DNA of 6,259 bases. Source: Clostridia bacterium. Its GTDB lineage: Bacteria; Bacillota; Clostridia; Oscillospirales; Butyricicoccaceae. This document shows positions 1-6,259 of the stretch, piece after piece (the stretch's first letter is position 1; each line of letters begins with the position of its first letter). Below the pieces are notes generated by a model. The model was given only the letters and a program-made list of their open reading frames with translations. It was not told the DNA's origin and did no database searches. A program made the translations under genes and the position numbers. Location: positions 1 to 6,259 of the forward strand of contig JAFQVZ010000229.1 in NCBI GenBank assembly GCA_017407765.1, in the 5' to 3' direction.

Positions 1-43
1 GAGGTGACGATAAAAGGAGATTTATTTATGACCGTGATGAAAT

Positions 44-229
44 CTACTTATCCTTTTTAGTGGAGCGATATTTTTTGAGATTAACAAAAAAGGCTGCGAT
101 CCAGACAATGGCGCAGATAAGAGTAAGCCAGTCAAATGTCTTATTAACAATGTCAGTAATAGATTTTATAGTCCAAATAATTGCAGATATTCCGCATAGG
201 ATCACTACTAAACCATTTGAAGATTTCAT
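44..229 (-). CDS. Small two-helix membrane protein, function unknown
   Basis: This gene encodes 61 residues. Two hydrophobic stretches, at about residues 6-21 (LVVILCGISAIIW) and 34-51 (WLTLICAIVWIAAFF), are joined by a short polar loop. The C-terminal tail is strongly basic (KKYRSTKKDK). By the positive-inside rule both ends should face the cytoplasm, giving a membrane hairpin. The start is supported by AGAGGTG at 235-241, five bases upstream of the ATG, and by a good sigma-A promoter at 274-302. Codon use differs from the neighbours: it uses TTA, CTA and TCA, which are absent from valS and folC. I recognise no family. The opposite strand is also open across this stretch but has no comparable start signals. 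That the protein is real is likely; its function cannot be inferred. Confidence 0.65.
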   Translation of the reverse strand: MKSSNGLVVILCGISAIIWTIKSITDIVNKTFDWLTLICAIVWIAAFFVNLKKYRSTKKDK

Positions 230-273
230 AGAAACACCTCTGTAATTAAATCACAAGTTATCTTTTTAACTTT

Positions 274-302
274 ATTTTAGCATACTTATTTATCTTTATC
301 AA
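274..302 (-). promoter_or_regulatory. Sigma-A-type promoter of the small membrane protein gene
   Basis: Read on the minus strand, TTGATA (297-302) is followed after 17 bases by TAAAAT (274-279), with TG one base upstream of the -10 hexamer (extended -10). Transcription should start near base 267 and give a leader of roughly 37 bases before the ATG at 229. The site is seen directly in the sequence; its activity is inferred. Confidence 0.7.
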
Positions 303-313
303 TATATGATAAA
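295..313. promoter_or_regulatory. Inverted repeat over the -35 box, possible operator
   Basis: The dyad is TTTATCA (295-301), a five-base spacer, then TGATAAA (307-313), a perfect seven-base inverted repeat. It covers the -35 hexamer of the minus-strand promoter (297-302), a usual place for a repressor site. A GATAAA motif recurs at 308-313 and 316-321 with 8-bp spacing. It does not match the 7-1-7 Fur or PerR layouts. In AT-rich DNA such a dyad can arise by chance, so the operator role is a suggestion. Confidence 0.35.
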
Positions 314-345
314 ACGATAAAGTGAGAAGCGTAATAAAGCCATTA

Positions 346-374
346 TTGACAAAAAGAATAATAAAGTTTATAAT
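346..374 (+). promoter_or_regulatory. Consensus sigma-A promoter of the valS T-box leader
   Basis: TTGACA (346-351) and TATAAT (369-374) are separated by exactly 17 bases, a perfect match to the housekeeping consensus. Transcription should start at about 381-383, just ahead of T-box stem I. A promoter this strong fits a leader controlled downstream by conditional termination. Confidence 0.93.
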
Positions 375-381
375 AAACCCA

Positions 382-644
382 AATAGCGTTGATGAGGAGT
401 AGTATTCCCGCACAGGATGCAAAGAGAGGGCGCGGTTTGGTGCGAGCGCTCGTGAGGGTGGGGAAGAAGGTCGCCTCGGAGCTGCAGGGCCGAAAGGTTA
501 CATGTAAGTCCTGCCGTATGGCTGCGTTAGAGCCTAAGGGGTCAAGGAGCCCCGGAGTGCGTGCGAATATCGCGCGAATATGGGTGGTACCGCGGATTTT
601 ATCGATTCGTCCCGTAGCAGAAGTTTCTGCTGCGGGATTTTTTT
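382..644 (+). promoter_or_regulatory. Valine-specific T-box riboswitch controlling valS-folC
   Basis: This is a tRNA-sensing leader RNA. Stem I closes with GAGG (394-397) on CCTC (474-477). Above it is an internal loop with AGTA (398-401) on the left and GAAGGTCG (466-473) on the right, then TTCCC (405-409) on GGGAA (461-465). The specifier triplet in that loop is GTC (470-472), a valine codon followed by a purine. The distal part of stem I carries AGAGAG and GGTTTGGTGCGAGC, typical of the tRNA-elbow-binding end. Further stems are 484-490 with 508-514, 520-534, 538-553 and 560-576. The T-box core GGGTGGTACCGCGG lies at 582-595. The antiterminator pairs 580-584 with 611-615 and 592-597 with 605-610, leaving the seven-base bulge TGGTACC (585-591), whose TGGT can pair with the ACCA end of uncharged tRNA-Val. 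Low charging of tRNA-Val should favour readthrough into valS. Confidence 0.96.
611..644 (+). terminator. T-box intrinsic terminator
   Basis: CCCGTAGCAGAA (611-622) pairs with TTCTGCTGCGGG (625-636), with one G-U pair and a very short loop, and is followed by seven T (638-644). Its left arm shares 611-615 with the antiterminator, so the two structures are mutually exclusive, as in a transcriptional T-box. Confidence 0.95.
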
Positions 645-647
645 GTT

Positions 648-765
648 CCCCGTAAAATCCAAAGATTTTGCGGGGGCCCCTTCAAAATCAATAGATTTTC
701 GGCAAATGAATTGCCCGAAAATCGTACGCCGGACTGCCGGCACGGCCCAGAAGGGCCGTGAGGGG
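648..765 (+). repeat. Hairpin cluster between the T-box terminator and valS
   Basis: Several dense inverted repeats follow the terminator. H1 pairs 648-659 with 664-675 (12 bp, one G-U pair, CAAA loop). AAAATC (684-689) can pair with GATTTT (694-699) or, as an alternative, 694-705 can pair with 711-723 (12 bp with one bulged G). GCCGG (728-732) pairs with CCGGC (737-741). CACGGCCC (741-748) pairs perfectly with GGGCCGTG (753-760). CCCCT (677-681) can pair with AGGGG (761-765), enclosing the later hairpins in a multibranch fold. The module CCCC, two or three bases, AAAATC, four bases, GATTTT occurs twice (648-669 and 677-699), which suggests a partial duplication. It could be a dispersed intergenic repeat or a structured 5' UTR element. 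The pairings are seen; the role is unknown. Confidence 0.6.
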
Positions 766-833
766 ATCATTCATAATTCCAATGCAAAACGAATGCCTCA
801 TATATCCAATAATCTGAAAAGGAGAAAGAAAAC

Positions 834-3473
834 ATGAGCGAAAGACATGAACTGCCCAAAACTTATGACCCTCATTCCACCGAGGATGCGCTTTATAAGT
901 TCTGGGAAGAAAACGGCTTCTTCCATGCCGAAGTAGACGAAAACAAGACTCCCTACACCATCATGCTGCCCCCTCCCAATGTAACGGGCCAGCTTCACAT
1001 GGGCCACGCATTTGACAACACACTGCAGGATATCCTCATCCGCACAAAGCGTATGCAGGGCTATGCAGCTCTCTGGATGCCCGGCACCGACCATGCCGGC
1101 CTCGCAACACAGATCAAGGTCGAAGAGATCCTTCGCGAGAAGGGCGAGACACGCTTCGACTATGGCCGCGAGAAGTTCCTCGAGCTGTGCTGGCAGTGGA
1201 AGGAGCAGTATGGCTCCCGCATCCTCAACCAGCTCCGCAAGCTGGGCTCCTCCTGCGACTGGGACCGCCTGCGCTTCACATATGACGAAGGCATGCGCGA
1301 CGCAGTCGACGAGGTTTTTGTCAACCTCTACAATAAGGGCCTTATCTATAAGGGCTACCGCAGCGTTAACTGGTGCCCCCACTGCACAACAGCTCTGTCC
1401 GATGTCGAGGTAGAGTATGAAGAGCAGCCCGGCCACCTCTGGCACGTACGTTACCCCATCGAGGGCATGGAAGGTGAATATATCGTTATTGCCACAACAC
1501 GTCCCGAAACAATGATGGGCGACAGCGGCATCGCCGTACATCCCGAGGACGAGCGTTATCAGCACCTCATCGGCAAGAACGCCATCCTCCCCCTGATGAA
1601 CCGCCCCATTCCCATCTTCCCCGACGATTACGTCGAGCGCGAGTTCGGCACAGGCTGCGTCAAGGTCACACCCTGCCACGACCCCAACGACTTCGAGATG
1701 GGCAAGCGCCACGACCTCGAGTTCATCAACATCTTCAATAACGACGCAACAGTCAACGAAAACGGCGGCGAGTTCTGCGGCATGACACGCGAGGCCGCAA
1801 GAAAGGCCGTTGTCAAGGCCCTTGAAGAGCAGGGCTACCTCGTCAAGACCGAGGATTATAAGCACAACGTCGGCACCTGCCAGCGCTGCCATACAAACGT
1901 CGAGTCGATGGCTTCGACACAGTGGTTCGTAAAGATGGGCCCCCTGGCCGAGCCTGCTATCGAAGTCGTTAAGAATGGCGAAGTCAAGTTCGTTCCCGAG
2001 CGCTTCTCCAAGATCTATATGAACTGGATGGAGAATATCCACGACTGGTGTATCTCCCGTCAGATCTGGTGGGGCCACCGCATCCCCGCATACTACTGCG
2101 AGAAGTGCGGCCATATGGTAGTTAAGAAGGGCGGCGCTCCCGCAGTCTGCGAAAAGTGCGGACACGAGCACTTCCGTCAGGAAGAGGATGCCCTCGACAC
2201 ATGGTTCAGCTCGGCTCTGTGGCCCTTCGCAACACTGGGCTGGCCCGAAAAGACAAAGGAGCTTGAATATTTCTATCCCACAAACGTTCTCGTAACCGGC
2301 TATGACATCATCTTCTTCTGGGTAGCCAGAATGATCTTCTCCGGTATGGAGCACATGAACAAGAAGCCCTTCTCCGATGTCTTTATCCACGGCATCATCC
2401 GCGACAATCAGGGCAGAAAGATGTCCAAGTCGCTGGGCAACGGCGTTGATCCCCTCGAGATCATCAACCAGTACGGCGCCGACGCTCTGCGCTTCACACT
2501 GGTAACCGGCATCGGCCCCGGCAACGACGCACGTTTCTACACCGAGCGCGTCGAGGCCAACCGCAACTTTGCAAACAAGATCTGGAACGCATCCCGTTTC
2601 GTTATGATGAACCTCACAGTCAACGAGAACAAGCTGCCCGACGAGCTGACCCTCGAGGACAAGTGGATCCTCACAAAGTACAACGAGGTCGTAAAGTCGG
2701 TCACCGAGAATATCGATAAGTACGAGCTGGGCATCGCTGCCGACAAGCTCTACAGCTTCATCTGGGACGATTTCTGCGACTGGTTCATCGAGCTGTCCAA
2801 GATCCGTCTGAACGATAAGGAAAACGTAAAGGCCAACGAGAACGCCCAGCGCGTCCTCATCCACGTCCTGTCGGGCACAATGCAGCTGCTGCATCCCTTC
2901 ATGCCCTTCATCACCGAGTCGGTATGGCAGGCTCTGCCTCACGAGGGCAAGTCGGTCATGGTATCCGAGTGGCCCAAGTATAACGAGGCTCTTGTATTTG
3001 AGGAAGAGGCCCGTCAGATGGAGCAGGTCATGGAGGTCATCCGTGCCATCCGTAACCGCCGCGCCGAGATGAATGTTCCCCCCTCGAAGAAGGCCGAGCT
3101 CATCATCAACTCCGAGAAGCTCGATATGTTTGCTCAGGCCGAGCTCTTCTTCAAGAAGCTGGCCTATGCTTCCGACGTAAAGGTCACAGCCGAAACACCC
3201 AGTGATGCCTCCAAGATGGTATCGGTAGTTACATCGGCTGCCACAGTATTTATGCCCATGAGCGACCTGATCGACTTCGAGAAGGAGCTCCAGCGCCTCA
3301 ACAAGGAAAAGGACAACGTCCTTTCGCAGATCGCCCGCATCGAGGGCAAGCTCTCGAACCCCGGATTTGTAGCCAAGGCTCCCGAGGCAGTCGTTTCGGC
3401 CGAGCGTCAGAAGCTCGAAGGCCTTAAGGAACACCTCAGCAAGCTCGAAGAAAGCATCGGTAACCTGAGATGA
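834..3473 (+). CDS. valS: Valyl-tRNA synthetase (ValRS)
   Basis: ValS ligates valine to tRNA-Val in the cytoplasm using ATP. It is a class I synthetase with an editing domain that removes mischarged threonine. The protein has 879 residues, close to the usual bacterial length of about 880. It shows [13 protein letters not shown] with the HIGH motif as HMGH (55-58), a WCPHC pair (C181, C184), the CP1 editing domain with TTRPET (221-226) and [15 protein letters not shown] (272-286), C349/C352, a cysteine knuckle likely binding zinc (C422, C425, C439, C442), DTWFSS (455-460), KMSKS (529-533), an anticodon-binding region from about 600, and a C-terminal coiled coil (815-879) typical of ValRS. The start has AAAAGGAG at 817-824, nine bases upstream. 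Expression should be controlled by the T-box leader. The last four bases overlap folC. Two alanines usual in the 272-286 motif are cysteine here (C275, C281). Confidence 0.98.
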   Translation: MSERHELPKTYDPHSTEDALYKFWEENGFFHAEVDENKTPYTIMLPPPNVTGQLHMGHAFDNTLQDILIRTKRMQGYAALWMPGTDHAGLATQIKVEEILREKGETRFDYGREKFLELCWQWKEQYGSRILNQLRKLGSSCDWDRLRFTYDEGMRDAVDEVFVNLYNKGLIYKGYRSVNWCPHCTTALSDVEVEYEEQPGHLWHVRYPIEGMEGEYIVIATTRPETMMGDSGIAVHPEDERYQHLIGKNAILPLMNRPIPIFPDDYVEREFGTGCVKVTPCHDPNDFEMGKRHDLEFINIFNNDATVNENGGEFCGMTREAARKAVVKALEEQGYLVKTEDYKHNVGTCQRCHTNVESMASTQWFVKMGPLAEPAIEVVKNGEVKFVPERFSKIYMNWMENIHDWCISRQIWWGHRIPAYYCEKCGHMVVKKGGAPAVCEKCGHEHFRQEEDALDTWFSSALWPFATLGWPEKTKELEYFYPTNVLVTGYDIIFFWVARMIFSGMEHMNKKPFSDVFIHGIIRDNQGRKMSKSLGNGVDPLEIINQYGADALRFTLVTGIGPGNDARFYTERVEANRNFANKIWNASRFVMMNLTVNENKLPDELTLEDKWILTKYNEVVKSVTENIDKYELGIAADKLYSFIWDDFCDWFIELSKIRLNDKENVKANENAQRVLIHVLSGTMQLLHPFMPFITESVWQALPHEGKSVMVSEWPKYNEALVFEEEARQMEQVMEVIRAIRNRRAEMNVPPSKKAELIINSEKLDMFAQAELFFKKLAYASDVKVTAETPSDASKMVSVVTSAATVFMPMSDLIDFEKELQRLNKEKDNVLSQIARIEGKLSNPGFVAKAPEAVVSAERQKLEGLKEHLSKLEESIGNLR

Positions 3474-4744
3474 CATACGACGAGGCGCTTAACTGGATCC
3501 ATGGCGCCACGCGTATAGGCGCCCGTGACGGCTTTGCCCGTATTGAGAGAGTGCTTGAGCTTGCAGGCGACCCTCACAAGAGGCTTAAGTTCGTCCATGT
3601 TGCCGGCACAAACGGCAAAGGCTCGACGGCTACAATGACAGCCAACATCCTGACAAGGGCAGGCTATAAGACAGGCCTTTTCATCTCGCCCTATGTCGTC
3701 GATTTCCGCGAACGCATCCAGCTGTGCGGTCAGCTCATCCCCAGGGACGAGCTGGCCTCGGCTGTCGAGACCCTCAAGCCTGTTTTCGAGCAGGTCAAGG
3801 CCGAGATAGCCGAATGCACCGAGTTTGAGGTGGTCACCGTTATTGGACTTTGGTGGTTTGCAAAGATGGGCTGCGACTTTGTTGTGCTCGAGTGCGGCAT
3901 CGGCGGCCTGAATGACAAGACCAATGTCATCCCCAGCCCCGAGGTCGCGGCTATCGCATCCATTTCCTTCGACCATGTTGCCATCCTTGGCAGCACTCTC
4001 CGCGAGATCGCATCTCAGAAGGCCGGCATCATCAAGCCCGGCTGCTCGGCCGCCCTTTACTGCGACCTGACCGACGAGGCTCTCGCGGCCATCATGGAAA
4101 GGTGCAGCGAGGCGGGAGTCGTGCCCAATATCCCCGACAAGAATGCGCCTACCGACGTAAGCATTTCGGGCGAAGGCTGCGACTTTACATACAAGGGCAG
4201 GCGCTGGCATGTTCCCCTCATCGGCCGACATCAGATATATAATGCCCTCACGGTAATTGCCGTATGTGAGGAGCTCAGAAAGCGCGGCTTCGCCATCAGC
4301 GACGACGATATCGCCGAAGGCATCGCAGGCACCTCCTTTGTGGGCCGCTGCGAGATCCTCAGGCGCGAGCCTCTCTGCATCATCGACGGTGCCCATAACA
4401 TCGACGGCGCCCAGTCGCTCTGCGGAGTCATCGACGAGGTCATGAAGGGCAGGCATGTCACCGTTGTTATGGGCATGCTGGAGGATAAGGACTATCGCGA
4501 GTCGATCACCATGATCGCATCCCGCGCAGCTAAGTTTATCGCCGTCACCCCCGACAGCTACCGCAGCCTTCCTGCCGAAAAGACCGCCGAGATCGCAAGA
4601 GCGGTGTGCAGCGATGTCATCGTTTCCGACAAGCCTGCCGACGGCGCGGCTCTTGCTCTCGAGACTGCCGGAAAAGACGATGTTATCATCGCCTGTGGTT
4701 CGCTTTATATGATAGGCGAGGTAAAAGAGCGTATTCTGGGTTAA
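3470..4744 (+). CDS. folC: Bifunctional folylpolyglutamate synthase / dihydrofolate synthase
   Basis: FolC adds glutamate to dihydropteroate and then to reduced folates in an ATP-dependent ligation in the cytoplasm, a step that retains folates in the cell. It belongs to the Mur-ligase-like family. The 424 residues are typical. Visible motifs are the P-loop GTNGKGST (46-53), the loop [11 protein letters not shown] (73-83), LECGIGG with E141, [10 protein letters not shown] followed by K184 (the likely carbamylated lysine) and [16 protein letters not shown] (252-260), FVGRCEIL (290-297) in place of the usual WPGR-type segment, and DGAHN (306-310) in the C-terminal domain. The ATG overlaps the valS stop as ATGA, and no good ribosome binding site precedes it, so translation is probably coupled to valS. 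One function or both cannot be decided from sequence alone. Confidence 0.95.
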   Translation: MTYDEALNWIHGATRIGARDGFARIERVLELAGDPHKRLKFVHVAGTNGKGSTATMTANILTRAGYKTGLFISPYVVDFRERIQLCGQLIPRDELASAVETLKPVFEQVKAEIAECTEFEVVTVIGLWWFAKMGCDFVVLECGIGGLNDKTNVIPSPEVAAIASISFDHVAILGSTLREIASQKAGIIKPGCSAALYCDLTDEALAAIMERCSEAGVVPNIPDKNAPTDVSISGEGCDFTYKGRRWHVPLIGRHQIYNALTVIAVCEELRKRGFAISDDDIAEGIAGTSFVGRCEILRREPLCIIDGAHNIDGAQSLCGVIDEVMKGRHVTVVMGMLEDKDYRESITMIASRAAKFIAVTPDSYRSLPAEKTAEIARAVCSDVIVSDKPADGAALALETAGKDDVIIACGSLYMIGEVKERILG

Positions 4745-4784
4745 AACCAACGCCAAACGACAAATTATACAGCAGAATAATATT

Positions 4785-4819
4785 AAAATAGCCTGGGACT
4801 TAGGTCTCAGGCTATTTTT
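4785..4819 (+). terminator. Strong intrinsic terminator after folC
   Basis: AAAATAGCCTGGGAC (4785-4799) pairs with GTCTCAGGCTATTTT (4804-4818) over 15 bp with one G-U pair and a TTAG loop, followed by a T-run (4815-4819). The A-run on the left arm means it could also work on the other strand. It lies 40 bases after the folC stop and only about 20 bases before the spoIIAA start, so it separates the valS-folC unit from spoIIA. Confidence 0.93.
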
Positions 4820-4827
4820 GTATTTAC

Positions 4828-4834
4828 AGAGGTG
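4828..4834 (+). promoter_or_regulatory. Ribosome binding site fixing the GTG start of spoIIAA
   Basis: AGAGGTG sits five bases before GTG 4840-4842. No ATG is available at the expected N-terminus, and this site together with family alignment supports the GTG start. Confidence 0.8.
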
Positions 4835-4839
4835 ACAGA

Positions 4840-5160
4840 GTGAAACTGATACACGATATGAAGGGCGGCCTGCTGACGGTCAGGCTCGAGGGCGAGCTGG
4901 ACCATCACTGCGCCATGGATATAACGGCAAGGATATGCGAGCTTATCGATGCTCTGCTGCCGCCGAGGGTGCGGCTCGACTGCTCAAAGATGCCCTTTAC
5001 CGACAGCTCGGGAATAGCGGTGGTAATGAGATCGGCAAGGGCGGCGCAGGGCATAGACAGCCGTTTTACTGTGGCAGGCCTGTGCGCCCAGCCTATGAAG
5101 GTGCTGAGGGCCGCAGGGGTAGACCGGCTGGTGGAGATAGAAGAGGAGGTACATATATGA
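4840..5160 (+). CDS. spoIIAA: Anti-sigma-F factor antagonist SpoIIAA
   Basis: SpoIIAA is a STAS-domain protein that, when dephosphorylated, attacks the SpoIIAB-sigma-F complex and frees sigma-F in the forespore. SpoIIAB phosphorylates it on serine, and SpoIIE (not in this window) removes the phosphate. The 106 residues are slightly shorter than the B. subtilis protein (117). GELDHH (18-23) is characteristic of SpoIIAA among STAS proteins. FTDSSGIAVVM (53-63) holds the phosphorylation site, and S57 corresponds to B. subtilis S58. It starts with GTG. It is the first gene of spoIIA, and its stop overlaps the spoIIAB start as ATGA, so the two are translationally coupled. Confidence 0.96.
   Translation: MKLIHDMKGGLLTVRLEGELDHHCAMDITARICELIDALLPPRVRLDCSKMPFTDSSGIAVVMRSARAAQGIDSRFTVAGLCAQPMKVLRAAGVDRLVEIEEEVHI
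5144..5150 (+). promoter_or_regulatory. Ribosome binding site fixing the spoIIAB start at 5157
   Basis: AGGAGGT, a full match to the anti-Shine-Dalgarno sequence, lies six bases before ATG 5157. The reading frame is open further upstream, from about 4935, but that part only shadows spoIIAA. The site and the resulting 146-residue length settle the start. Confidence 0.93.
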
Positions 5161-5597
5161 GAAACGAGCTTAACCGCGTTGTTATGCGGTTTCCTTCCAA
5201 AAGCATAAACGAGGGCCTTGCCCGCTCGGGCGCAGCTGCCTTTGCATCGCAGCTCGACCCGACGCTTGACGAACTGGGAGATATCCGCACCGCCGTTTCG
5301 GAGGCGGTGACCAACGCCATAGTTCACGGCTATAAGGACGAGATTGGTGAGGTTATAATGACCATGAAGCTGTTCGAGGGCGATGAGATAGAGATCGTCA
5401 TATCCGACAAGGGCTGCGGCATCCCCGATATCGATCAGGCCCGTCAGCCGCTGTATACCACGGGCGGAGCCGAGCGCTCGGGCATGGGGTTCACCATCAT
5501 GGAGAGCTTTATGGACAGCCTTAAGATCAAGTCGGCCGAGGGCAAGGGCACAACGGTCACCATGCGAAAGCGGCTCAACACCCGCAGGTATAGGTGA
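5157..5597 (+). CDS. spoIIAB: Anti-sigma-F factor and SpoIIAA kinase, SpoIIAB
   Basis: SpoIIAB binds sigma-F and keeps it inactive, and uses ATP to phosphorylate SpoIIAA. It has the GHKL ATPase fold. The 146 residues equal the B. subtilis length. Visible are an N-terminal SKSINEGLAR segment whose R23 corresponds to the SpoIIAA-contacting R20, the N-box SEAVTNAIVHGY with E49 (catalytic base) and N53 (magnesium ligand), the G1 box DKGCG (84-88), ARQPLYTT (95-102), and ERSGMGFTIM (106-115) in the ATP-lid and G2 region. The lid is one residue shorter than in B. subtilis. The gene overlaps spoIIAA by four bases and sigF by one, so the three products should be made together. Confidence 0.97.
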   Translation: MRNELNRVVMRFPSKSINEGLARSGAAAFASQLDPTLDELGDIRTAVSEAVTNAIVHGYKDEIGEVIMTMKLFEGDEIEIVISDKGCGIPDIDQARQPLYTTGGAERSGMGFTIMESFMDSLKIKSAEGKGTTVTMRKRLNTRRYR

Positions 5598-6259
5598 TGG
5601 AGGGCGAAAAAGACAGCCTTGTGCGGCAGCACACACCTCTTGTGGCCTCTGTTGCCCGAAGATTTATGGGCAGGGGCGTCGACTACGACGACCTCTTCCA
5701 GCTTGGGTCGATAGGGCTTTTGAAGGCCATCGACGGCTTTGACGAAGGCATGGGAACGCGGTTTTCCACCTATGCCGTGCCCAAGATAATGGGCGAAATA
5801 CGCAGGTTTCTCAGGGATGACGGGGCGGTCAAGGTCAGCAGGTCGGTTAAAGAAAAGGCTCTGGTAATTGCCCGCGCGCGTGAAAGGCTTATGGGCGAGC
5901 TCGGAGAAGAGCCCTCCCTTTCGCTCATAGCGAGTGAGACCGGCATCCCGGCAGACGAGATCGCGCTCTGCGAGGGAGCATCGCTTCCTGCCGACTCGCT
6001 GGACAGGCCCATCGGAGAGGAGGGAGGCAGCCTTCTTGAGCTTAAGGGTGACGGCGGAATTGAAGATGCTCTTGTCGATAGCATCGATTTGCGCTATGCC
6101 CTTGACACGCTCGACGAGCTTACGAGGCAGGTGATCTTTCTGAGATATTACAAAGGCTTCACCCAACAGAAGACGGGAGAGGTGCTCGGCTTAAGGCAGG
6201 TGAGGGTGTCGAGACTAGAGCGCAAGGCATTGGAGCTTCTCAGGGACAGGCTTTCTTTA
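5597..6259 (+). CDS. sigF: RNA polymerase sigma factor SigF (SpoIIAC), 3' end beyond window
   Basis: This is the first forespore-specific sigma factor, held by SpoIIAB until SpoIIAA releases it. The frame stays open to the last base, giving 221 codons with no stop, so the true end lies just outside. Region 2 shows DDLFQLGSIGLLKAID (31-46) and RFSTYAVPKIMGEIRRF (55-71), followed by RDDGAVKVSRS (73-83). Region 3 spans roughly 84-130. Region 4 shows LRYYKGFTQ (182-190) and the helix-turn-helix ending QVRVSRLERKAL (201-212). The start is ATG 5597, or GTG 5594 directly before it; an in-frame TAG at 5591-5593 excludes anything longer. AGG at 5586-5588 is only a modest ribosome binding site, so coupling to spoIIAB is likely. 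Compared with B. subtilis (255 residues), about 30 N-terminal residues are missing. Three rare leucine codons (TTA, CTA, TTA) fall in the last 23 codons. Confidence 0.96.
   Translation, partial: MEGEKDSLVRQHTPLVASVARRFMGRGVDYDDLFQLGSIGLLKAIDGFDEGMGTRFSTYAVPKIMGEIRRFLRDDGAVKVSRSVKEKALVIARARERLMGELGEEPSLSLIASETGIPADEIALCEGASLPADSLDRPIGEEGGSLLELKGDGGIEDALVDSIDLRYALDTLDELTRQVIFLRYYKGFTQQKTGEVLGLRQVRVSRLERKALELLRDRLSL

Noticed and set aside
28..60. Ten-codon open frame after AAAAGGAGA
   Set aside because: It is too short to support, has no following gene for it to regulate, and could equally be the tail of a frame entering from the left.
389..655. Plus-strand open frame within the leader
   Set aside because: It coincides with the T-box RNA, and its end lies beyond the terminator; there is no protein-like pattern.
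534..837. Overlapping open frames on both strands (534-770 minus, 580-837 plus) over the hairpin cluster
   Set aside because: Palindromic DNA gives similar peptides on both strands. Neither frame has a convincing ribosome binding site, and the 580 start is inside the T-box.
798..3476. 892-codon open frame on the minus strand across valS
   Set aside because: It is in exact register with valS codons and exists because valS avoids TTA, CTA and TCA. Its translation is low-complexity and has no ribosome binding site; valS itself has every family motif.
4481..4500. GGAGGATAA resembling a sigma-H -35 within folC
   Set aside because: No GAAT-type -10 lies at the expected distance, and the match falls in ordinary folC coding sequence.
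3407..4756. 449-codon minus-strand open frame across folC
   Set aside because: It is the same codon-bias shadow, in register with folC.
4935..5156. Upstream extension of the spoIIAB frame
   Set aside because: It lies inside spoIIAA in another frame. The AGGAGGT at 5144-5150 and the 146-residue family length place the start at 5157.
5444..6166. 240-codon minus-strand open frame over spoIIAB and sigF
   Set aside because: It mirrors sigF codons, and the plus strand encodes clear sigma-factor regions 2 and 4.

Overview
The window looks like a piece of a chromosome from an endospore-forming member of the Firmicutes, most likely class Clostridia. The evidence is a complete spoIIAA-spoIIAB pair followed by sigF (the first sporulation sigma-factor switch), a valine-specific T-box leader on valS, and strong AGGAGG-type ribosome binding sites. 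The coding regions from valS onward are GC-rich and favour C-ending codons. A family-level placement (for example among the Oscillospiraceae/Ruminococcaceae) would be a guess from composition only.

Layout. Bases 1-245 are AT-rich and hold one probable small two-helix membrane protein gene on the minus strand (44-229), with its own promoter at 274-302 overlapped by a 19-bp dyad. A divergent consensus sigma-A promoter (346-374) drives a full T-box riboswitch (about 382-644) with specifier codon GUC, antiterminator and intrinsic terminator. Next comes a compact cluster of hairpins (648-765) that the T-box does not explain. valS (834-3473) overlaps folC (3470-4744) by ATGA, and the two form one operon that ends at a strong terminator-like hairpin (4785-4819). 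Only about 20 bases after the hairpin the spoIIA operon begins: spoIIAA (GTG start, 4840-5160), spoIIAB (5157-5597, ATGA overlap) and sigF (5597 to the window edge, one-base overlap).

How the genes work together. valS charges tRNA-Val, and its leader senses uncharged tRNA-Val. folC makes folate polyglutamates, and being translationally coupled to valS it shares the leader's valine control. The spoIIA genes form the partner-switching module that activates sigma-F in the forespore: SpoIIAB binds and inhibits sigma-F and phosphorylates SpoIIAA, while dephosphorylated SpoIIAA releases sigma-F.

Most of the window is well-understood core biology, and I do not see a new multi-gene system. The points most worth a second look are the hairpin cluster between the T-box and valS, the dyad over the minus-strand promoter, the lack of a visible promoter between the folC terminator and spoIIAA, and a sigma-F that lacks about 30 N-terminal residues compared with Bacillus subtilis.
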